Positions 53,950 through 63,313 of a DNA stretch of 64,000 bases are shown here, one piece after another. The stretch is from positions 37,046 through 101,045 of the forward strand of contig JALHRL010000012.1 in assembly GCA_022841465.1 (NCBI GenBank), in the 5' to 3' direction. The stretch comes from Bacteroidia bacterium (GTDB lineage: Bacteria; Bacteroidota; Bacteroidia; B-17B0; Aurantibacillaceae). The position numbers and the translations under genes are program-made. The notes below the pieces were generated by a model. The model did no database searches, was not told the origin of the DNA, and saw nothing but the letters and a program-made list of their open reading frames with translations. How positions within the stretch are numbered: the stretch's first letter is position 1; every line of letters begins with the position of its first letter.

Positions 53950-54740
53950 GTTTTTTTAAAGATAAAGTAATTTGGATTACCGGTGCCTCTTCAGGTATTG
54001 GCGAAGCATTGGCTTTAGAATTGGCTAAACAAGAGGCCAGAATTATTTTATCTGCACGCAGAGAAGATGAATTGAAACGCGTTGCTGCATTAACCAAATT
54101 ACCTGATTTGGATATCCTTGTTTTGCCTTTTGATTTAAACAATACCAATAATGCATCAGCTTTAATAGCCAGCATTATAAATAAATTTGGACGTATAGAT
54201 GTTTTAGTAAACAATGGAGGTATGAGTCAGCGTGCCGAAGCCGAAAAAACACCCATTGAAACGGATAGAGTATTAATGGAAGTAAATTATTTTTCTTACG
54301 TTAATCTTACCAAAGCGGTATTGCCTTATATGAAGCGTCAAAAAAACGGACACATAGTTGTTATCAGCAGCATTGCCGGAAAATTTGGTTTTTATTTACG
54401 CTCGGGTTATTCTGCAGCGAAACATGCATTACATGGTTTTTTTGAATCGTTTCGTTTAGAAACCGAACAATTTGGAATAAAAACATTAATTGTTTGTCCG
54501 GGTAAAGTAAAAACAAACATTTCTTTAAATGCTGTAACCGAAAAAGGCCAGCACGGGAAAATGGATGAGAGTCATATAAATGCCATGAGCGCTGAAGAAA
54601 GTGTAAAAATTATTTTAAAAGCAATAATAAATAACGAAGAAGAAATTTTAGTGGGCGGTAAGGAATTAAAAGCCGTTAAACTAAAAAGATTTTTTCCGAA
54701 ATTGTTTGGTAAAATAATAAGGAAACAAAGTCCGTATTAA
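53946..54740 (+). CDS. SDR-family oxidoreductase
   Basis: A 264-residue classical short-chain dehydrogenase. The cofactor motif TGASSGIGEALALELA is at ~13-28, the structural NNGG is at ~91-94, the catalytic serine is in VVISSIAGKFG near 140, and YSAAK near 157 supplies Tyr and Lys. The pattern with SGYSAAKHALHGFFESFRLE is like the DHRS7-type group. The substrate is unknown, possibly a lipid or isoprenoid. The ATG overlaps the preceding stop (ATGA). Its stop codon abuts the stop codon of the convergent gene with no spacer and no terminator. Confidence 0.88.
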   Translation: MSFFKDKVIWITGASSGIGEALALELAKQEARIILSARREDELKRVAALTKLPDLDILVLPFDLNNTNNASALIASIINKFGRIDVLVNNGGMSQRAEAEKTPIETDRVLMEVNYFSYVNLTKAVLPYMKRQKNGHIVVISSIAGKFGFYLRSGYSAAKHALHGFFESFRLETEQFGIKTLIVCPGKVKTNISLNAVTEKGQHGKMDESHINAMSAEESVKIILKAIINNEEEILVGGKELKAVKLKRFFPKLFGKIIRKQSPY

Positions 54741-56567
54741 TTATTTGCAGTGTTTTTCAAAAGCCTCCGAAGCAGGAGCAAAAGAGCCCTCAATTGCCAT
54801 TCTAAAATCTTCGCAAGGATTTAATTTTAAGTTTACTTTGGCTACACCCCGCCAGTAATAGGCTTCAAAATAATTGGAATTTAATTGAATGCAACTATTT
54901 AAATTTTCAATACACTCCTTAAAATTTTGTTGCTTACCCAAAGCAATAGCACGTTTAAAATAATAATCGGGTTCATCTTTATTTAATTCAATTGCACGAT
55001 TATAAAAAGAAATGGCATTTTGTAAATCGTTTTGATCATTATCGCAATTACCTAAAATAAAATAAGCGCGATGGTTGTTTTTATCTTTTAATAAAGCCGC
55101 TTTAGCATCTATTCGTGCGCTGTTATAATCCATCAGTGAATAATGTGCAGAGGCACGTGCCACATAAGCCTTAATGTAATTATACATAATAAGTACTTGA
55201 TTTAAATCTTTTATTGCTGCTTTTGGTTGATTGTTTTTTAAATGCAAAAGCGCTCTATTATAAAAACCTTTGTAATTATAGGGTGCAATGTTTATAGCGC
55301 GATTAAAATACATGAGCGCCTTATCGTTATTATTCTTAAACATGTATTCTACACCCAAACTGTTTAGCGCTAAAAAATTATCGGGGTACTTTTTAACTAT
55401 ATCTTCGTAAAGCACTATGCTGCTTTGCCACTTATTGCTTCGTAAAAAAGTGAGGCTTGCCAGCACTAAAATTAAAACCGTTGGAACAATTGGTAATTTT
55501 AAATTTATTTTTGAAACCAATAAACCCAACAACCATCCTAAACCAATAATAGGTAAATACATGTATCTGTCTGCATTTAATACTTCACCAAAAGGCACAA
55601 ACTGTAAAACCAAAACAAGATTTAATAAAATAAATAAAATAATTACAAAAAAACCGAACTGCTTTTTTCTGTAAAGCCAAAAAAGCATTAAAACAATGCC
55701 CATTAAAAAAACTAAACCAATGACAATTTTAACTACTGAGTTAGCAGGAAAAGGGTAAATAACACTAAGGTTAATGGGTATGGTAAAAAGCTTTAAATAA
55801 AAATAAATGGCGTAGCCTGCATTCACCATTCGTTCATAAAATGGAAACTGATGAGCATAATTAATAAACTGAGCACTTGCTTGTGTTTTTAAATTAATTA
55901 AACCAAAAATAAATGCCACTAATAAAAAAGGAATTTTATTAAAAATAAATTTGATCTCAAATTTTTGCTTTTGTAAAATATCTACGCAAATTAAAACTAG
56001 AGGAAAAACAACTGCAGACGGTTTAAACAAACACGATAAAACAAAGCTGAGCAAGGTCCACAGAAATTGTTTTGTTTTTCTATTATTTAAATACAATAGG
56101 TATTGAAGCATTCCTAAAAGGAAAAACAAGGTGTACCCTACGTTTTTTAATTCAGATATCCAGTTTACCGATTCAACTTGTATTGGATGAAGTAAAAAAA
56201 TGATGACTGCAATTGTTGCACTATTTTTTTCTTTAAACAACTGAATGGTAATTTTATAAACCAAAAAACCATTTACAATATGAAACAATAAATTAATTAA
56301 ATGGTGGCCAAAAGTATTGCTTTCAAAAATTAACCAGGTAATTGCATGTACCAACATCGTTAAGGGAATGTAATTTCCTACGTATTGGTTTTTAAAAAAA
56401 GAAAGAAAGGAAAAGGTTTTTACATCTTTGTTTTTAAACACCATTTCCGGATCGTCCCAGCTGATATAATTAAAATGCAAACTATTAAAATAAACAACAA
56501 TTGTTGCAAGGCTTGCAATCCAAAAAAAAAGATTATCGGAAATGTGTTTCTTTAATTGTTGAAGCAC
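54741..56567 (-). CDS. TMTC-like membrane glycosyltransferase with TPR repeats
   Basis: A 608-residue protein. Residues 1-~385 hold about nine to ten membrane helices, with FNYISWDDPEMVFKN after helix 1 and LHPIQVESVNWISELKN between later helices. These acidic and HPIQVE motifs match the TMTC family, GT-C-fold enzymes that in animals transfer mannose to proteins in the secretory pathway. From about residue 392 there are at least four TPR units (NSLGVEYMFKNNNDKALMYF, AYFILGNCDNDQNDLQNAI, and others). Bacterial homologues are usually annotated only as TPR proteins. It is the last gene of a four-gene operon, 12 bases after the Omp28-like gene. Activity and acceptor are inferred. Confidence 0.72.
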   Translation of the reverse strand: MLQQLKKHISDNLFFWIASLATIVVYFNSLHFNYISWDDPEMVFKNKDVKTFSFLSFFKNQYVGNYIPLTMLVHAITWLIFESNTFGHHLINLLFHIVNGFLVYKITIQLFKEKNSATIAVIIFLLHPIQVESVNWISELKNVGYTLFFLLGMLQYLLYLNNRKTKQFLWTLLSFVLSCLFKPSAVVFPLVLICVDILQKQKFEIKFIFNKIPFLLVAFIFGLINLKTQASAQFINYAHQFPFYERMVNAGYAIYFYLKLFTIPINLSVIYPFPANSVVKIVIGLVFLMGIVLMLFWLYRKKQFGFFVIILFILLNLVLVLQFVPFGEVLNADRYMYLPIIGLGWLLGLLVSKINLKLPIVPTVLILVLASLTFLRSNKWQSSIVLYEDIVKKYPDNFLALNSLGVEYMFKNNNDKALMYFNRAINIAPYNYKGFYNRALLHLKNNQPKAAIKDLNQVLIMYNYIKAYVARASAHYSLMDYNSARIDAKAALLKDKNNHRAYFILGNCDNDQNDLQNAISFYNRAIELNKDEPDYYFKRAIALGKQQNFKECIENLNSCIQLNSNYFEAYYWRGVAKVNLKLNPCEDFRMAIEGSFAPASEAFEKHCK

Positions 56568-56579
56568 AGAATTTTAAAA

Positions 56580-57470
56580 TTACCTTATTTTAACTTTCTC
56601 TACTTGTAAAACCTCGCGCGTTATGGCATCGTAAACTATTGCTACAACGTATAGCTTTTTATCGTTAAACGGAATTTGCGGTGTAAATAATGAGTTCACA
56701 GAAAAGTTATTGTTTTCTACTACTGCAGAATCGTTCACGGCAATTGGAGCAAGTTTTGCCGTAACGCCCCAAGAACCGTTTATATCGCCTCTTAACATAT
56801 GCATAAACTTATAGTCATACACATGATCGGGGTTAACAGAATAATCTTTTTGATCGCCCACCAAACTATCTTGCATTACTACTAAATTCAACTTTACATC
56901 ATTTGCGTAGGTAGCAGCAAACTTAAGTTTTGTTTTAACGTTTAATGCTTTTGCACTGGTATCGTAATTTGTTGTTAATTCAACACGAACAATAAAAGGG
57001 TCGTTTTTTGCAACCGCTACACTTGCCGGCCAAGCTGTTTCTTTTTGTATAAGGGTAAACGATGGGTATACTTTTCTGTTCACCATTCCATTTGGGTTTC
57101 CAACTGCGCTAACACCAAAGCCGCTTGAACCATCCCAATCGTTTCCTGCGGTAGTTGTATAAGATGTTGGATAGGTTGCGTTTGTTCTAGAGAAAAAACC
57201 GGCATGTACCGCTAGTACAATTATAGTGTCTTTGTATTGATTCCCTAAATTATCGGCAACAATTGCAGCAGCAGGACAGTTACCGCATTGATGACCAGTG
57301 TAATCTTCTAATAATACTTTTTTAAAATGCGCTTTACTGGCATTTGTCTTTGTAATAAAATTTGATCCTACCGCAGTTTCTTTTAACGGCAATGGATTTT
57401 GAACTTTATCACAAGCCATAAATACAGCTAGTGTTAGGGTTAAAATCAAACTTATTTTTAATGGTTTCAT
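56580..57470 (-). CDS. Omp28-related outer-membrane lipoprotein
   Basis: A 296-residue lipoprotein-like protein. The N-terminal hydrophobic helix ends in VFMAC with Cys20 as the probable lipidation site, followed by DKVQNP. The first half resembles the Omp28 family: LLEDYTGHQCGNCPAAA carries a CxxC pair at Cys62 and Cys65 in a thioredoxin-like setting, then VLAVHAGFF. The second half is beta-rich (VKLNLVVMQDSLVG, LYVVAIVYDAITREVLQVEKVKIR). Omp28 proteins are cell-surface or T9SS-related components in Bacteroidota. It lies 30 bases after the DUF6029 gene and 12 before the TMTC-like gene. Confidence 0.82.
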   Translation of the reverse strand: MKPLKISLILTLTLAVFMACDKVQNPLPLKETAVGSNFITKTNASKAHFKKVLLEDYTGHQCGNCPAAAIVADNLGNQYKDTIIVLAVHAGFFSRTNATYPTSYTTTAGNDWDGSSGFGVSAVGNPNGMVNRKVYPSFTLIQKETAWPASVAVAKNDPFIVRVELTTNYDTSAKALNVKTKLKFAATYANDVKLNLVVMQDSLVGDQKDYSVNPDHVYDYKFMHMLRGDINGSWGVTAKLAPIAVNDSAVVENNNFSVNSLFTPQIPFNDKKLYVVAIVYDAITREVLQVEKVKIR

Positions 57471-57500
57471 GTGAATGAAATTTTACAACATTTAAATATA

Positions 57501-59216
57501 CTAAAAACTACTGGTAATTGAAAGAGAAACTCCACTTGATGCAGGTACATTTCTACAAACCCCGCCTACACAAAAAATTCCGGCTCTTTGTTTACCTACA
57601 TTCATTGAAATTCGATGTGCACCTGTGGTATAACCAAAACTTCCCAAAGGATAATGCAATTTTAAATTGGCATCAGGGTTATCAAAATTAAACTGATCTA
57701 AAACAGCTACAAACCAATTTCCGTTTGGGTTCCACTCTATTAAACCCGTAACCCAACTTCCGGCATTCGGGTTTTTTTTGTTGGATGTAATATACCCTTG
57801 TGCTTCAAACCTTATAGCTCCGCTTGATTTGTATTTATACGTTAAATCTATTACGGCCATATCGGCAACAATATTTGTAAAACCTGCATTAGGCGTACCA
57901 AATTGAACCATGTTTCGGTTATAAAACTGGCGTGAATACATAAACGACATTTTAATTTTTTTGGTGAATTTTTTATTTATTTCAATAAAAATATCTTCGT
58001 AATACAATTCGCCCACTTCTTCATATTTTGTTTTATATAAAGTAGAGGCAGTTAAAGTATCATCTACATTGTATTGTTTTAAACCATGCGCCACTGAGGC
58101 ATTTAAAGTAATTTCCATACCATACTTACCACCTAATAAAGAACCTTTTTTTACCTTATACTGCAACTCGGCCATACCTCCCACTTCACCGCGCGGTTGG
58201 GTTGCATAAGGATTAAAGGCAGGCATTAAATAGGTATGTTGACGTGTAGTTGCAGGTAAATAATTAATTAATAAATTTTGAAGCGTAGCATCTCTATCAC
58301 TTCTAAAACCCATGTTATCTATCCGCTTTCCTTGTAGTAACAACGATAAACCTTCGGTTGCTACTGAAGCAGAAAGATAAATAGCCTCTCCGTTTTTATA
58401 ACTATAATACGTATTACCTCCCGAATTAGAAACATTATCGGCACTTGGGTCGTTTATCTTGTAAACATATTCACCATAAATATTAATGAACTCGTTTAAT
58501 ATATTTATTCTTCCCCCATAGCAACCCACATTTTCCGGTAGTACGTATGTTGGATTATTATCTGCCTGATTTTTACTGGCAAAACTTGCGCCTACAATAA
58601 ATTTTGTTTTTGATTGAATAACAGAATCTAATAATTCATTAATATTTATTTCTCCATCAACCCCTCTAACAATTCCTGCCCCTACGGTAAAAAAACTTCT
58701 TTGTTTTCCTACTAAACCCTTTAAAGTTATTCCTTTGTATGGATTAGAAATAACACGAATTCCATCTAATGAATTATCATACAACAAACCCGGCTCGTAA
58801 TAGGTTCTAAAAACCAAACCACTACCAAACTGTTCGTATATGTTACCTACTGTAATATCCAATAATTGATCTTGATATCGGGCAAAACGATTTACAATTC
58901 CTTGTCCTTTATAACGCGGATCAAAACCTTGCATTACATTGTTATAAGCTTCGTAACGCACCCCGGCCGAAAATTTACCACGGTTAAACATTAAGTTTCC
59001 AAAAGCATTGGAAAGCATTTTTTCATTAATTTGTGGTGCACCACGTAAAGAATCGGGTTCGTAATACTGCGCATCTAACTGAAAATTACCATGAATAGAG
59101 GAGCCAATATCTTGCGCTAAATTACCTTTATCCTGAGCTTTTCCGTTAAACGGATTTAGAAAACAAATCAATAAAAAAGTAGCCGAACAGCTACTTTTTA
59201 ACATATTTTTTACCAT
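57501..59216 (-). CDS. DUF6029 outer-membrane beta-barrel-like protein
   Basis: A 571-residue exported protein. A signal peptide ends near GKAQ (~28). The rest is a series of amphipathic strands with aromatic girdles (FSAGVRYEAYNNVMQGFD, LDITVGNIYEQFGSGLVFRTYYEPG, ISLNVGKQ-like repeats) and ends in SITSSF; a terminal phenylalanine is usual for outer-membrane barrels recognised by BamA. Two cysteines near the C-terminus (Cys549 and Cys554, CVGGVC) are notable in an operon with two CxxC proteins. The family is called DUF6029 and commonly accompanies Omp28-like genes in Bacteroidota, as far as I recall. The function is unknown. Confidence 0.75.
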   Translation of the reverse strand: MVKNMLKSSCSATFLLICFLNPFNGKAQDKGNLAQDIGSSIHGNFQLDAQYYEPDSLRGAPQINEKMLSNAFGNLMFNRGKFSAGVRYEAYNNVMQGFDPRYKGQGIVNRFARYQDQLLDITVGNIYEQFGSGLVFRTYYEPGLLYDNSLDGIRVISNPYKGITLKGLVGKQRSFFTVGAGIVRGVDGEININELLDSVIQSKTKFIVGASFASKNQADNNPTYVLPENVGCYGGRINILNEFINIYGEYVYKINDPSADNVSNSGGNTYYSYKNGEAIYLSASVATEGLSLLLQGKRIDNMGFRSDRDATLQNLLINYLPATTRQHTYLMPAFNPYATQPRGEVGGMAELQYKVKKGSLLGGKYGMEITLNASVAHGLKQYNVDDTLTASTLYKTKYEEVGELYYEDIFIEINKKFTKKIKMSFMYSRQFYNRNMVQFGTPNAGFTNIVADMAVIDLTYKYKSSGAIRFEAQGYITSNKKNPNAGSWVTGLIEWNPNGNWFVAVLDQFNFDNPDANLKLHYPLGSFGYTTGAHRISMNVGKQRAGIFCVGGVCRNVPASSGVSLSITSSF

Positions 59217-59233
59217 GAAGTAAAAATATCAAT

Positions 59234-59749
59234 TTAATGTGAAAGAGCTTCACCCTTAATCAATTTTTTTACGTTTTCGTATAATTTTTCTTCGTCGCCC
59301 TCAATATATGAATTATGGCTCCAAACAATTTCTCCGTTTCCATTCACTAAAAATGTATGGGGAACGTTATTTACATTCATTGCACGCTTAAAGTCTTGAT
59401 TTTCATCTAAATACACTTCGTATTTCCAGCCTTTGGTTTTTACATCGGTTGAAACTTTTGCCGAACTTCTTACATCATCAATACTTACCGCAATTAATTT
59501 TACGCCGGTTTCTTTTTGCCATTCTTCGTATTCTTCTGCTATAGCATCTAATTCTTTCTTACAGGGCTTACACCATGTTGCCCAAAAGCTAATAATAATA
59601 GGCTTTCCATCGTTACTAAATGTATTAGAATTAATTTTTGTACCATCTAATTTTTTAATGGTTGCCGCTGGAATTTTATCGCCTTCTCCTTTAAATGCAA
59701 AACTGATTACAATAAAAATGGGTAATAACAGTGTGAATATTCTTTTCAT
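59234..59749 (-). CDS. TlpA-like thiol-disulfide oxidoreductase
   Basis: A 171-residue periplasmic thioredoxin-fold protein. The N-terminal signal peptide (KRIFTLLLPIFIVISFAFK) may act as an anchor. The active site is FWATWCKPCKKEL with Cys60 and Cys63. The cis-Pro region NVNNVPHTFLVN and the end strand NGEIVWSH are typical of the TlpA/ResA branch, which usually reduces disulfides outside the cytoplasm. It is the first gene of the operon that continues with DUF6029, Omp28 and the TMTC-like gene (17, 30 and 12 bases apart). A role in keeping the CxxC of its neighbours reduced or shuffled is inference. Confidence 0.88.
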   Translation of the reverse strand: MKRIFTLLLPIFIVISFAFKGEGDKIPAATIKKLDGTKINSNTFSNDGKPIIISFWATWCKPCKKELDAIAEEYEEWQKETGVKLIAVSIDDVRSSAKVSTDVKTKGWKYEVYLDENQDFKRAMNVNNVPHTFLVNGNGEIVWSHNSYIEGDEEKLYENVKKLIKGEALSH

Positions 59750-59907
59750 AATTTGGTTTATTAGTTGCTCTCCAAAAATAGTACCATTTTTTTAACAAAC
59801 ACCATACTATTTTTATTTTAACAGGTTTTAATACTCCATTGCATGTTAAAATATTGGCAAATACAAGTTTAAATATATAAAAATAATGATGAGTTTTGTA
59901 ACCGTAA

Positions 59908-61074
59908 ATGCAAAAGAAAAACATAGCCATATTAGGAAGTACCGGAAGCATTGGCACACAGGCTTTAGATGTAATTAGGGCAAATAAAGATTTGTTTACC
60001 GTTGAAGTTTTAGTTGGTAATTCTAACGCTGATTTATTAATTAAACAAGCACAAGAATTTTTACCCAATGCAGTAGTTATTGCCGATGAAACAAAATACC
60101 AGCAAGTAAAAGAAGCTTTACAACCTTTAGATATTAAAGTTTTTGCCGGTGAAAAATCGGTTGAACAAATTGTTGAAATGGAAAGCATACACTTGGTGTT
60201 AGCTGCCATTGTTGGGTATGCAGGGCTCGCCAGCACGCTTAACGCCATTAAACATAAAAAACACATTGCACTTGCTAATAAAGAAACACTGGTTGTTGCC
60301 GGTGAGTTGGTAAGTAAATTAGCGCAAGAAAACAATGTACATATTTATCCGGTAGACAGTGAGCACTCTGCCATTTTCCAATGTTTGCCCGGCGAAGGAG
60401 CTAATGAAATAGAAAAAATATTTTTAACCGCAAGTGGTGGCCCCTTTAGAGGAAAAACCAGGAAAGATTTAGAAAACGTAACCAAAGCTCAGGCCTTAAA
60501 ACATCCTAACTGGAGCATGGGAGCAAAAATTACCATAGATTCTGCAAGCTTAATGAATAAAGGATTGGAAGTAATTGAAGCAAAATGGCTGTTTGATTTA
60601 AAACCCCAGCAAATTGATGTTATTGTGCATCCGCAAAGTATTATACACAGCATTGTACAATTTGCAGATGGAAGCATGAAAGCACAAATGGGTTTGCCTG
60701 ACATGAAACTTCCAATTCAGTATGCCTTTACTTTTCCTTTAAGAATAAAAAATAATTTCCCCCGATTTAATTTTTTAGACTACCCTAACTTAACTTTTGA
60801 AAAAGCAGATACCGACACTTTTTTAAATTTATCATTAGCATACGATGCATTAAGTAAAGGCGGTAATATGCCTTGTATTTTAAATGCTGCAAACGAAGTA
60901 GCCGTAGATGCTTTTTTAAAAGATAAAATAAAGTTTTTACAAATGAGTGAAGTGGTTTTAAATACCATGCAAAAAAGCAAACATCAAACAAATTTAAATT
61001 ACGAAGGATTTGTTGAAACTGATAAAAGTGCCAGAATAATAGCAGCAGAAGAAGTTTCGAAACTTAAAATTTGA
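59908..61074 (+). CDS. dxr: 1-deoxy-D-xylulose 5-phosphate reductoisomerase
   Basis: The second enzyme of the MEP isoprenoid pathway, turning DXP into MEP with NADPH. The 388 residues match the family. The N-terminal NADPH loop is LGSTGSIGTQALDVI at ~8-22. NKETLVVAG near 128 and VDSEHSAIFQCL near 149 carry catalytic acidic and substrate-binding residues; KITIDSASLMNKGLEVIEA near 207 is the flexible-loop and metal-binding region. rseP follows after 74 bases, the neighbour order common to many bacteria, though other genes usually lie between. Confidence 0.96.
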   Translation: MQKKNIAILGSTGSIGTQALDVIRANKDLFTVEVLVGNSNADLLIKQAQEFLPNAVVIADETKYQQVKEALQPLDIKVFAGEKSVEQIVEMESIHLVLAAIVGYAGLASTLNAIKHKKHIALANKETLVVAGELVSKLAQENNVHIYPVDSEHSAIFQCLPGEGANEIEKIFLTASGGPFRGKTRKDLENVTKAQALKHPNWSMGAKITIDSASLMNKGLEVIEAKWLFDLKPQQIDVIVHPQSIIHSIVQFADGSMKAQMGLPDMKLPIQYAFTFPLRIKNNFPRFNFLDYPNLTFEKADTDTFLNLSLAYDALSKGGNMPCILNAANEVAVDAFLKDKIKFLQMSEVVLNTMQKSKHQTNLNYEGFVETDKSARIIAAEEVSKLKI

Positions 61075-61148
61075 TAAATAATTTGTTACTCACCAAATAA
61101 ACTCACGTAAAAGCCTTAAATTTAAAATTTGTTTGAAACCATAAATAT

Positions 61149-62480
61149 ATGTTGATTAAAGTTGCACAGCTGTTTTTAAGTTTAACTATTTTAGTTACCC
61201 TTCACGAATTCGGACATTTTTATTTTGCCAAAAAATTTAAATGCCGTGTAGATAAATTTTATTTGTTTTTCGATTTCCTTTTTCCTTTTGCAGGCCTTTT
61301 AAACTTTGCCATTTTTAAGAAAAAAATTGGCGATACCGAGTACGGTATTGGTTGGTTTCCTTTAGGGGGATATGTTCAAATTGCCGGAATGGTAGATGAA
61401 CAAATGGATAAAAGCATTATTGAATCGGAACCACAGCCTTGGGAATTACGCAGCAAACCGGCTTGGCAACGCTTATTGGTAATGATGGGGGGAATTTTAG
61501 TAAACTTTATTTTAGGAATTTTTATTTTTTGGATGTTGCTTTGGGCCTATGGAAAAGATGTGCTCCCTATTACTAGTTTAAAAGACGGTATAATGGTAGA
61601 TACCATTGCTTATAATATCGGATTAAGAAACGGCGATCATATTCTTTCACTTGACGATCAACCCATTCATTCGCTTAGACGAGTTCCTGTAGAAATTATC
61701 ATGAACAGAATTCAAAATATAAATGGTGTTCATGCAAGCGGAGAAAAATTCTCAATACCTGTTACCGATTTAGATCGTGCATATATTTTAAAATCGTTAA
61801 AAAAATCGGAATTTATTTCGCCTCGTTTTAAAGGCAAAGTTGGCTTTGTAGATTCAACCAGTAATGCAGCTAAAGCAGGACTAAAAGTAGAAGACATTGT
61901 GCTAACCGTTAATGGCGCAGCGGTTCCTTTTTACGACGAATTGCGCTCTAAAATTAGAAGTAATGCAGGTAAAACGGTTGCCCTAGTTGTTTTAAGAGGA
62001 AAAGACACCCTTAATATTGATTGCAAAGTAGCAGGCGATGGAAAAATTGGTTTTGCACCTGAACCTATTGTGCCTTTTAAAATAGAAGAATTGCGTTATG
62101 GTTTTTTTGGTTCATTTATTCAAGGCTTTAAAGATGGTATGGAATTAATGGCGCTGCAAGTAAAACAAATTGCCGTATTGTTTACCGTTAAAGATGCGCA
62201 TAAATCTGTTGGAGGTTTTTATACCATGGCTAATCAAATGAGTCCGGTTTGGGACTGGCACGCGTTTTGGTCCTTTACCGCATTTTTATCTTTAGCATTG
62301 GCCTTTATGAATTTTTTACCAATACCCATGTTAGATGGTGGTTACATTATGTTTATTTTATGGGAAATGGTAACGGGTAAAAAAGTGCCGGACAAAGTTA
62401 TTTATTACGCTAACCAAGTTGGCCTGGGTATTGTATTAGCTTTAATGATATACGCCAATACCGATTGGTTGCGCGGATAA
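61149..62480 (+). CDS. rseP: Site-2 protease RseP
   Basis: A 443-residue intramembrane zinc metalloprotease that cuts membrane-bound anti-sigma factors and signal-peptide remnants. Helix 1 carries the zinc site VTLHEFGHFYFAKKF (HExxH-type motif HEFGH at ~20-24). The central region has two PDZ-like domains (DTIAYNIGLRNGDHILSLDD and SNAAKAGLKVEDIVLTVNG). The C-terminal helix has NFLPIPMLDGGYIMF with the third metal ligand. It follows dxr on the same strand, as is usual. No anti-sigma gene is adjacent. Confidence 0.95.
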   Translation: MLIKVAQLFLSLTILVTLHEFGHFYFAKKFKCRVDKFYLFFDFLFPFAGLLNFAIFKKKIGDTEYGIGWFPLGGYVQIAGMVDEQMDKSIIESEPQPWELRSKPAWQRLLVMMGGILVNFILGIFIFWMLLWAYGKDVLPITSLKDGIMVDTIAYNIGLRNGDHILSLDDQPIHSLRRVPVEIIMNRIQNINGVHASGEKFSIPVTDLDRAYILKSLKKSEFISPRFKGKVGFVDSTSNAAKAGLKVEDIVLTVNGAAVPFYDELRSKIRSNAGKTVALVVLRGKDTLNIDCKVAGDGKIGFAPEPIVPFKIEELRYGFFGSFIQGFKDGMELMALQVKQIAVLFTVKDAHKSVGGFYTMANQMSPVWDWHAFWSFTAFLSLALAFMNFLPIPMLDGGYIMFILWEMVTGKKVPDKVIYYANQVGLGIVLALMIYANTDWLRG

Positions 62481-62504
62481 AACATTTTTATCTTTATTAA
62501 ATAA

Positions 62505-63293
62505 ATGCGTTATATGAATATGCGTTTTAAATATTTTTTACTGTTTGGTTTTACAGGTTTTATTTCTGTTGCGCAAAACACCACCATAAACCGCGATAAT
62601 AAAGTTAAAGAAGGTGCAAATAAAGTAATGCTAATTCCTTTTGAGCAAAAACTTTATAACAGCGAAATTGATTATCAAATAAATAAAGAAACCGGCTTAA
62701 CAGGCAAACAAATAAAATACAAATTTAGAGATGGCATTAACGACCAACTTTACAAAGCCTTTAAAAACAATAAATACGGAGTGTTAGACCTAATGGAAGA
62801 CACCATTAAATACAAAAAAGAAACGGAAAGCATTTATCAGTATTTAAGTTATGAATACATGAAAGTGCCCAACCAAGATAATTACAAACCACCGGTTAAG
62901 GATAAGAAAGATAAAACAATAGTAAACGGACAAATAAACATTGAGACCAACAGTGAAGCCCGTTTTATGAATGCAAAAATTGGAAATGCTAAATTGGTTC
63001 CTTTGTTATACGGGAAATACAAAACCAATATTTTTGTTTTTATTAATCAGTTAGATATTAAAGCGGGTACTAATGCCGGAGATGTTGGCAACGACTCATC
63101 TGGCGGTGCCAGAAAAATTATAGTTCATTATACGGTTTATACCTACGATGCCAAAGAAATTAATTCAGGCATTGCAGAGCAAGAATTTCCGGTTGATTTA
63201 AATAACCCCAACAAAATAATAGATAAATATTTTTCTAAAGTGGCAGAAACAATTTACAGCAGAGTTAATAAGGCTATAATGCCTGGGAAATAA
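62505..63293 (+). CDS. Secreted protein of unknown function
   Basis: A 262-residue protein that I do not recognise. The N-terminus is a signal peptide (RFKYFLLFGFTGFISVAQ) whose cleavage would fall after AQ; three in-frame ATG codons lie in the first six codons, and the one at 62520 gives the cleanest signal peptide. The mature part has IMLIPFEQK-like first strand (MLIPFEQKLYNSEIDYQIN), a Lys-rich variable middle (PPVKDKKDKTIVNGQINI), and later VFINQLDIKAGT and KIIVHYTVYTYDAKEIN, suggesting a mixed alpha/beta fold. There is no sorting domain or lipobox. It follows rseP by 24 bases and may be co-transcribed. A link to envelope stress is speculation from position only. Confidence 0.7.
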   Translation: MRYMNMRFKYFLLFGFTGFISVAQNTTINRDNKVKEGANKVMLIPFEQKLYNSEIDYQINKETGLTGKQIKYKFRDGINDQLYKAFKNNKYGVLDLMEDTIKYKKETESIYQYLSYEYMKVPNQDNYKPPVKDKKDKTIVNGQINIETNSEARFMNAKIGNAKLVPLLYGKYKTNIFVFINQLDIKAGTNAGDVGNDSSGGARKIIVHYTVYTYDAKEINSGIAEQEFPVDLNNPNKIIDKYFSKVAETIYSRVNKAIMPGK

Positions 63294-63313
63294 ATTTAAA
63301 CTTTTTACAACTT

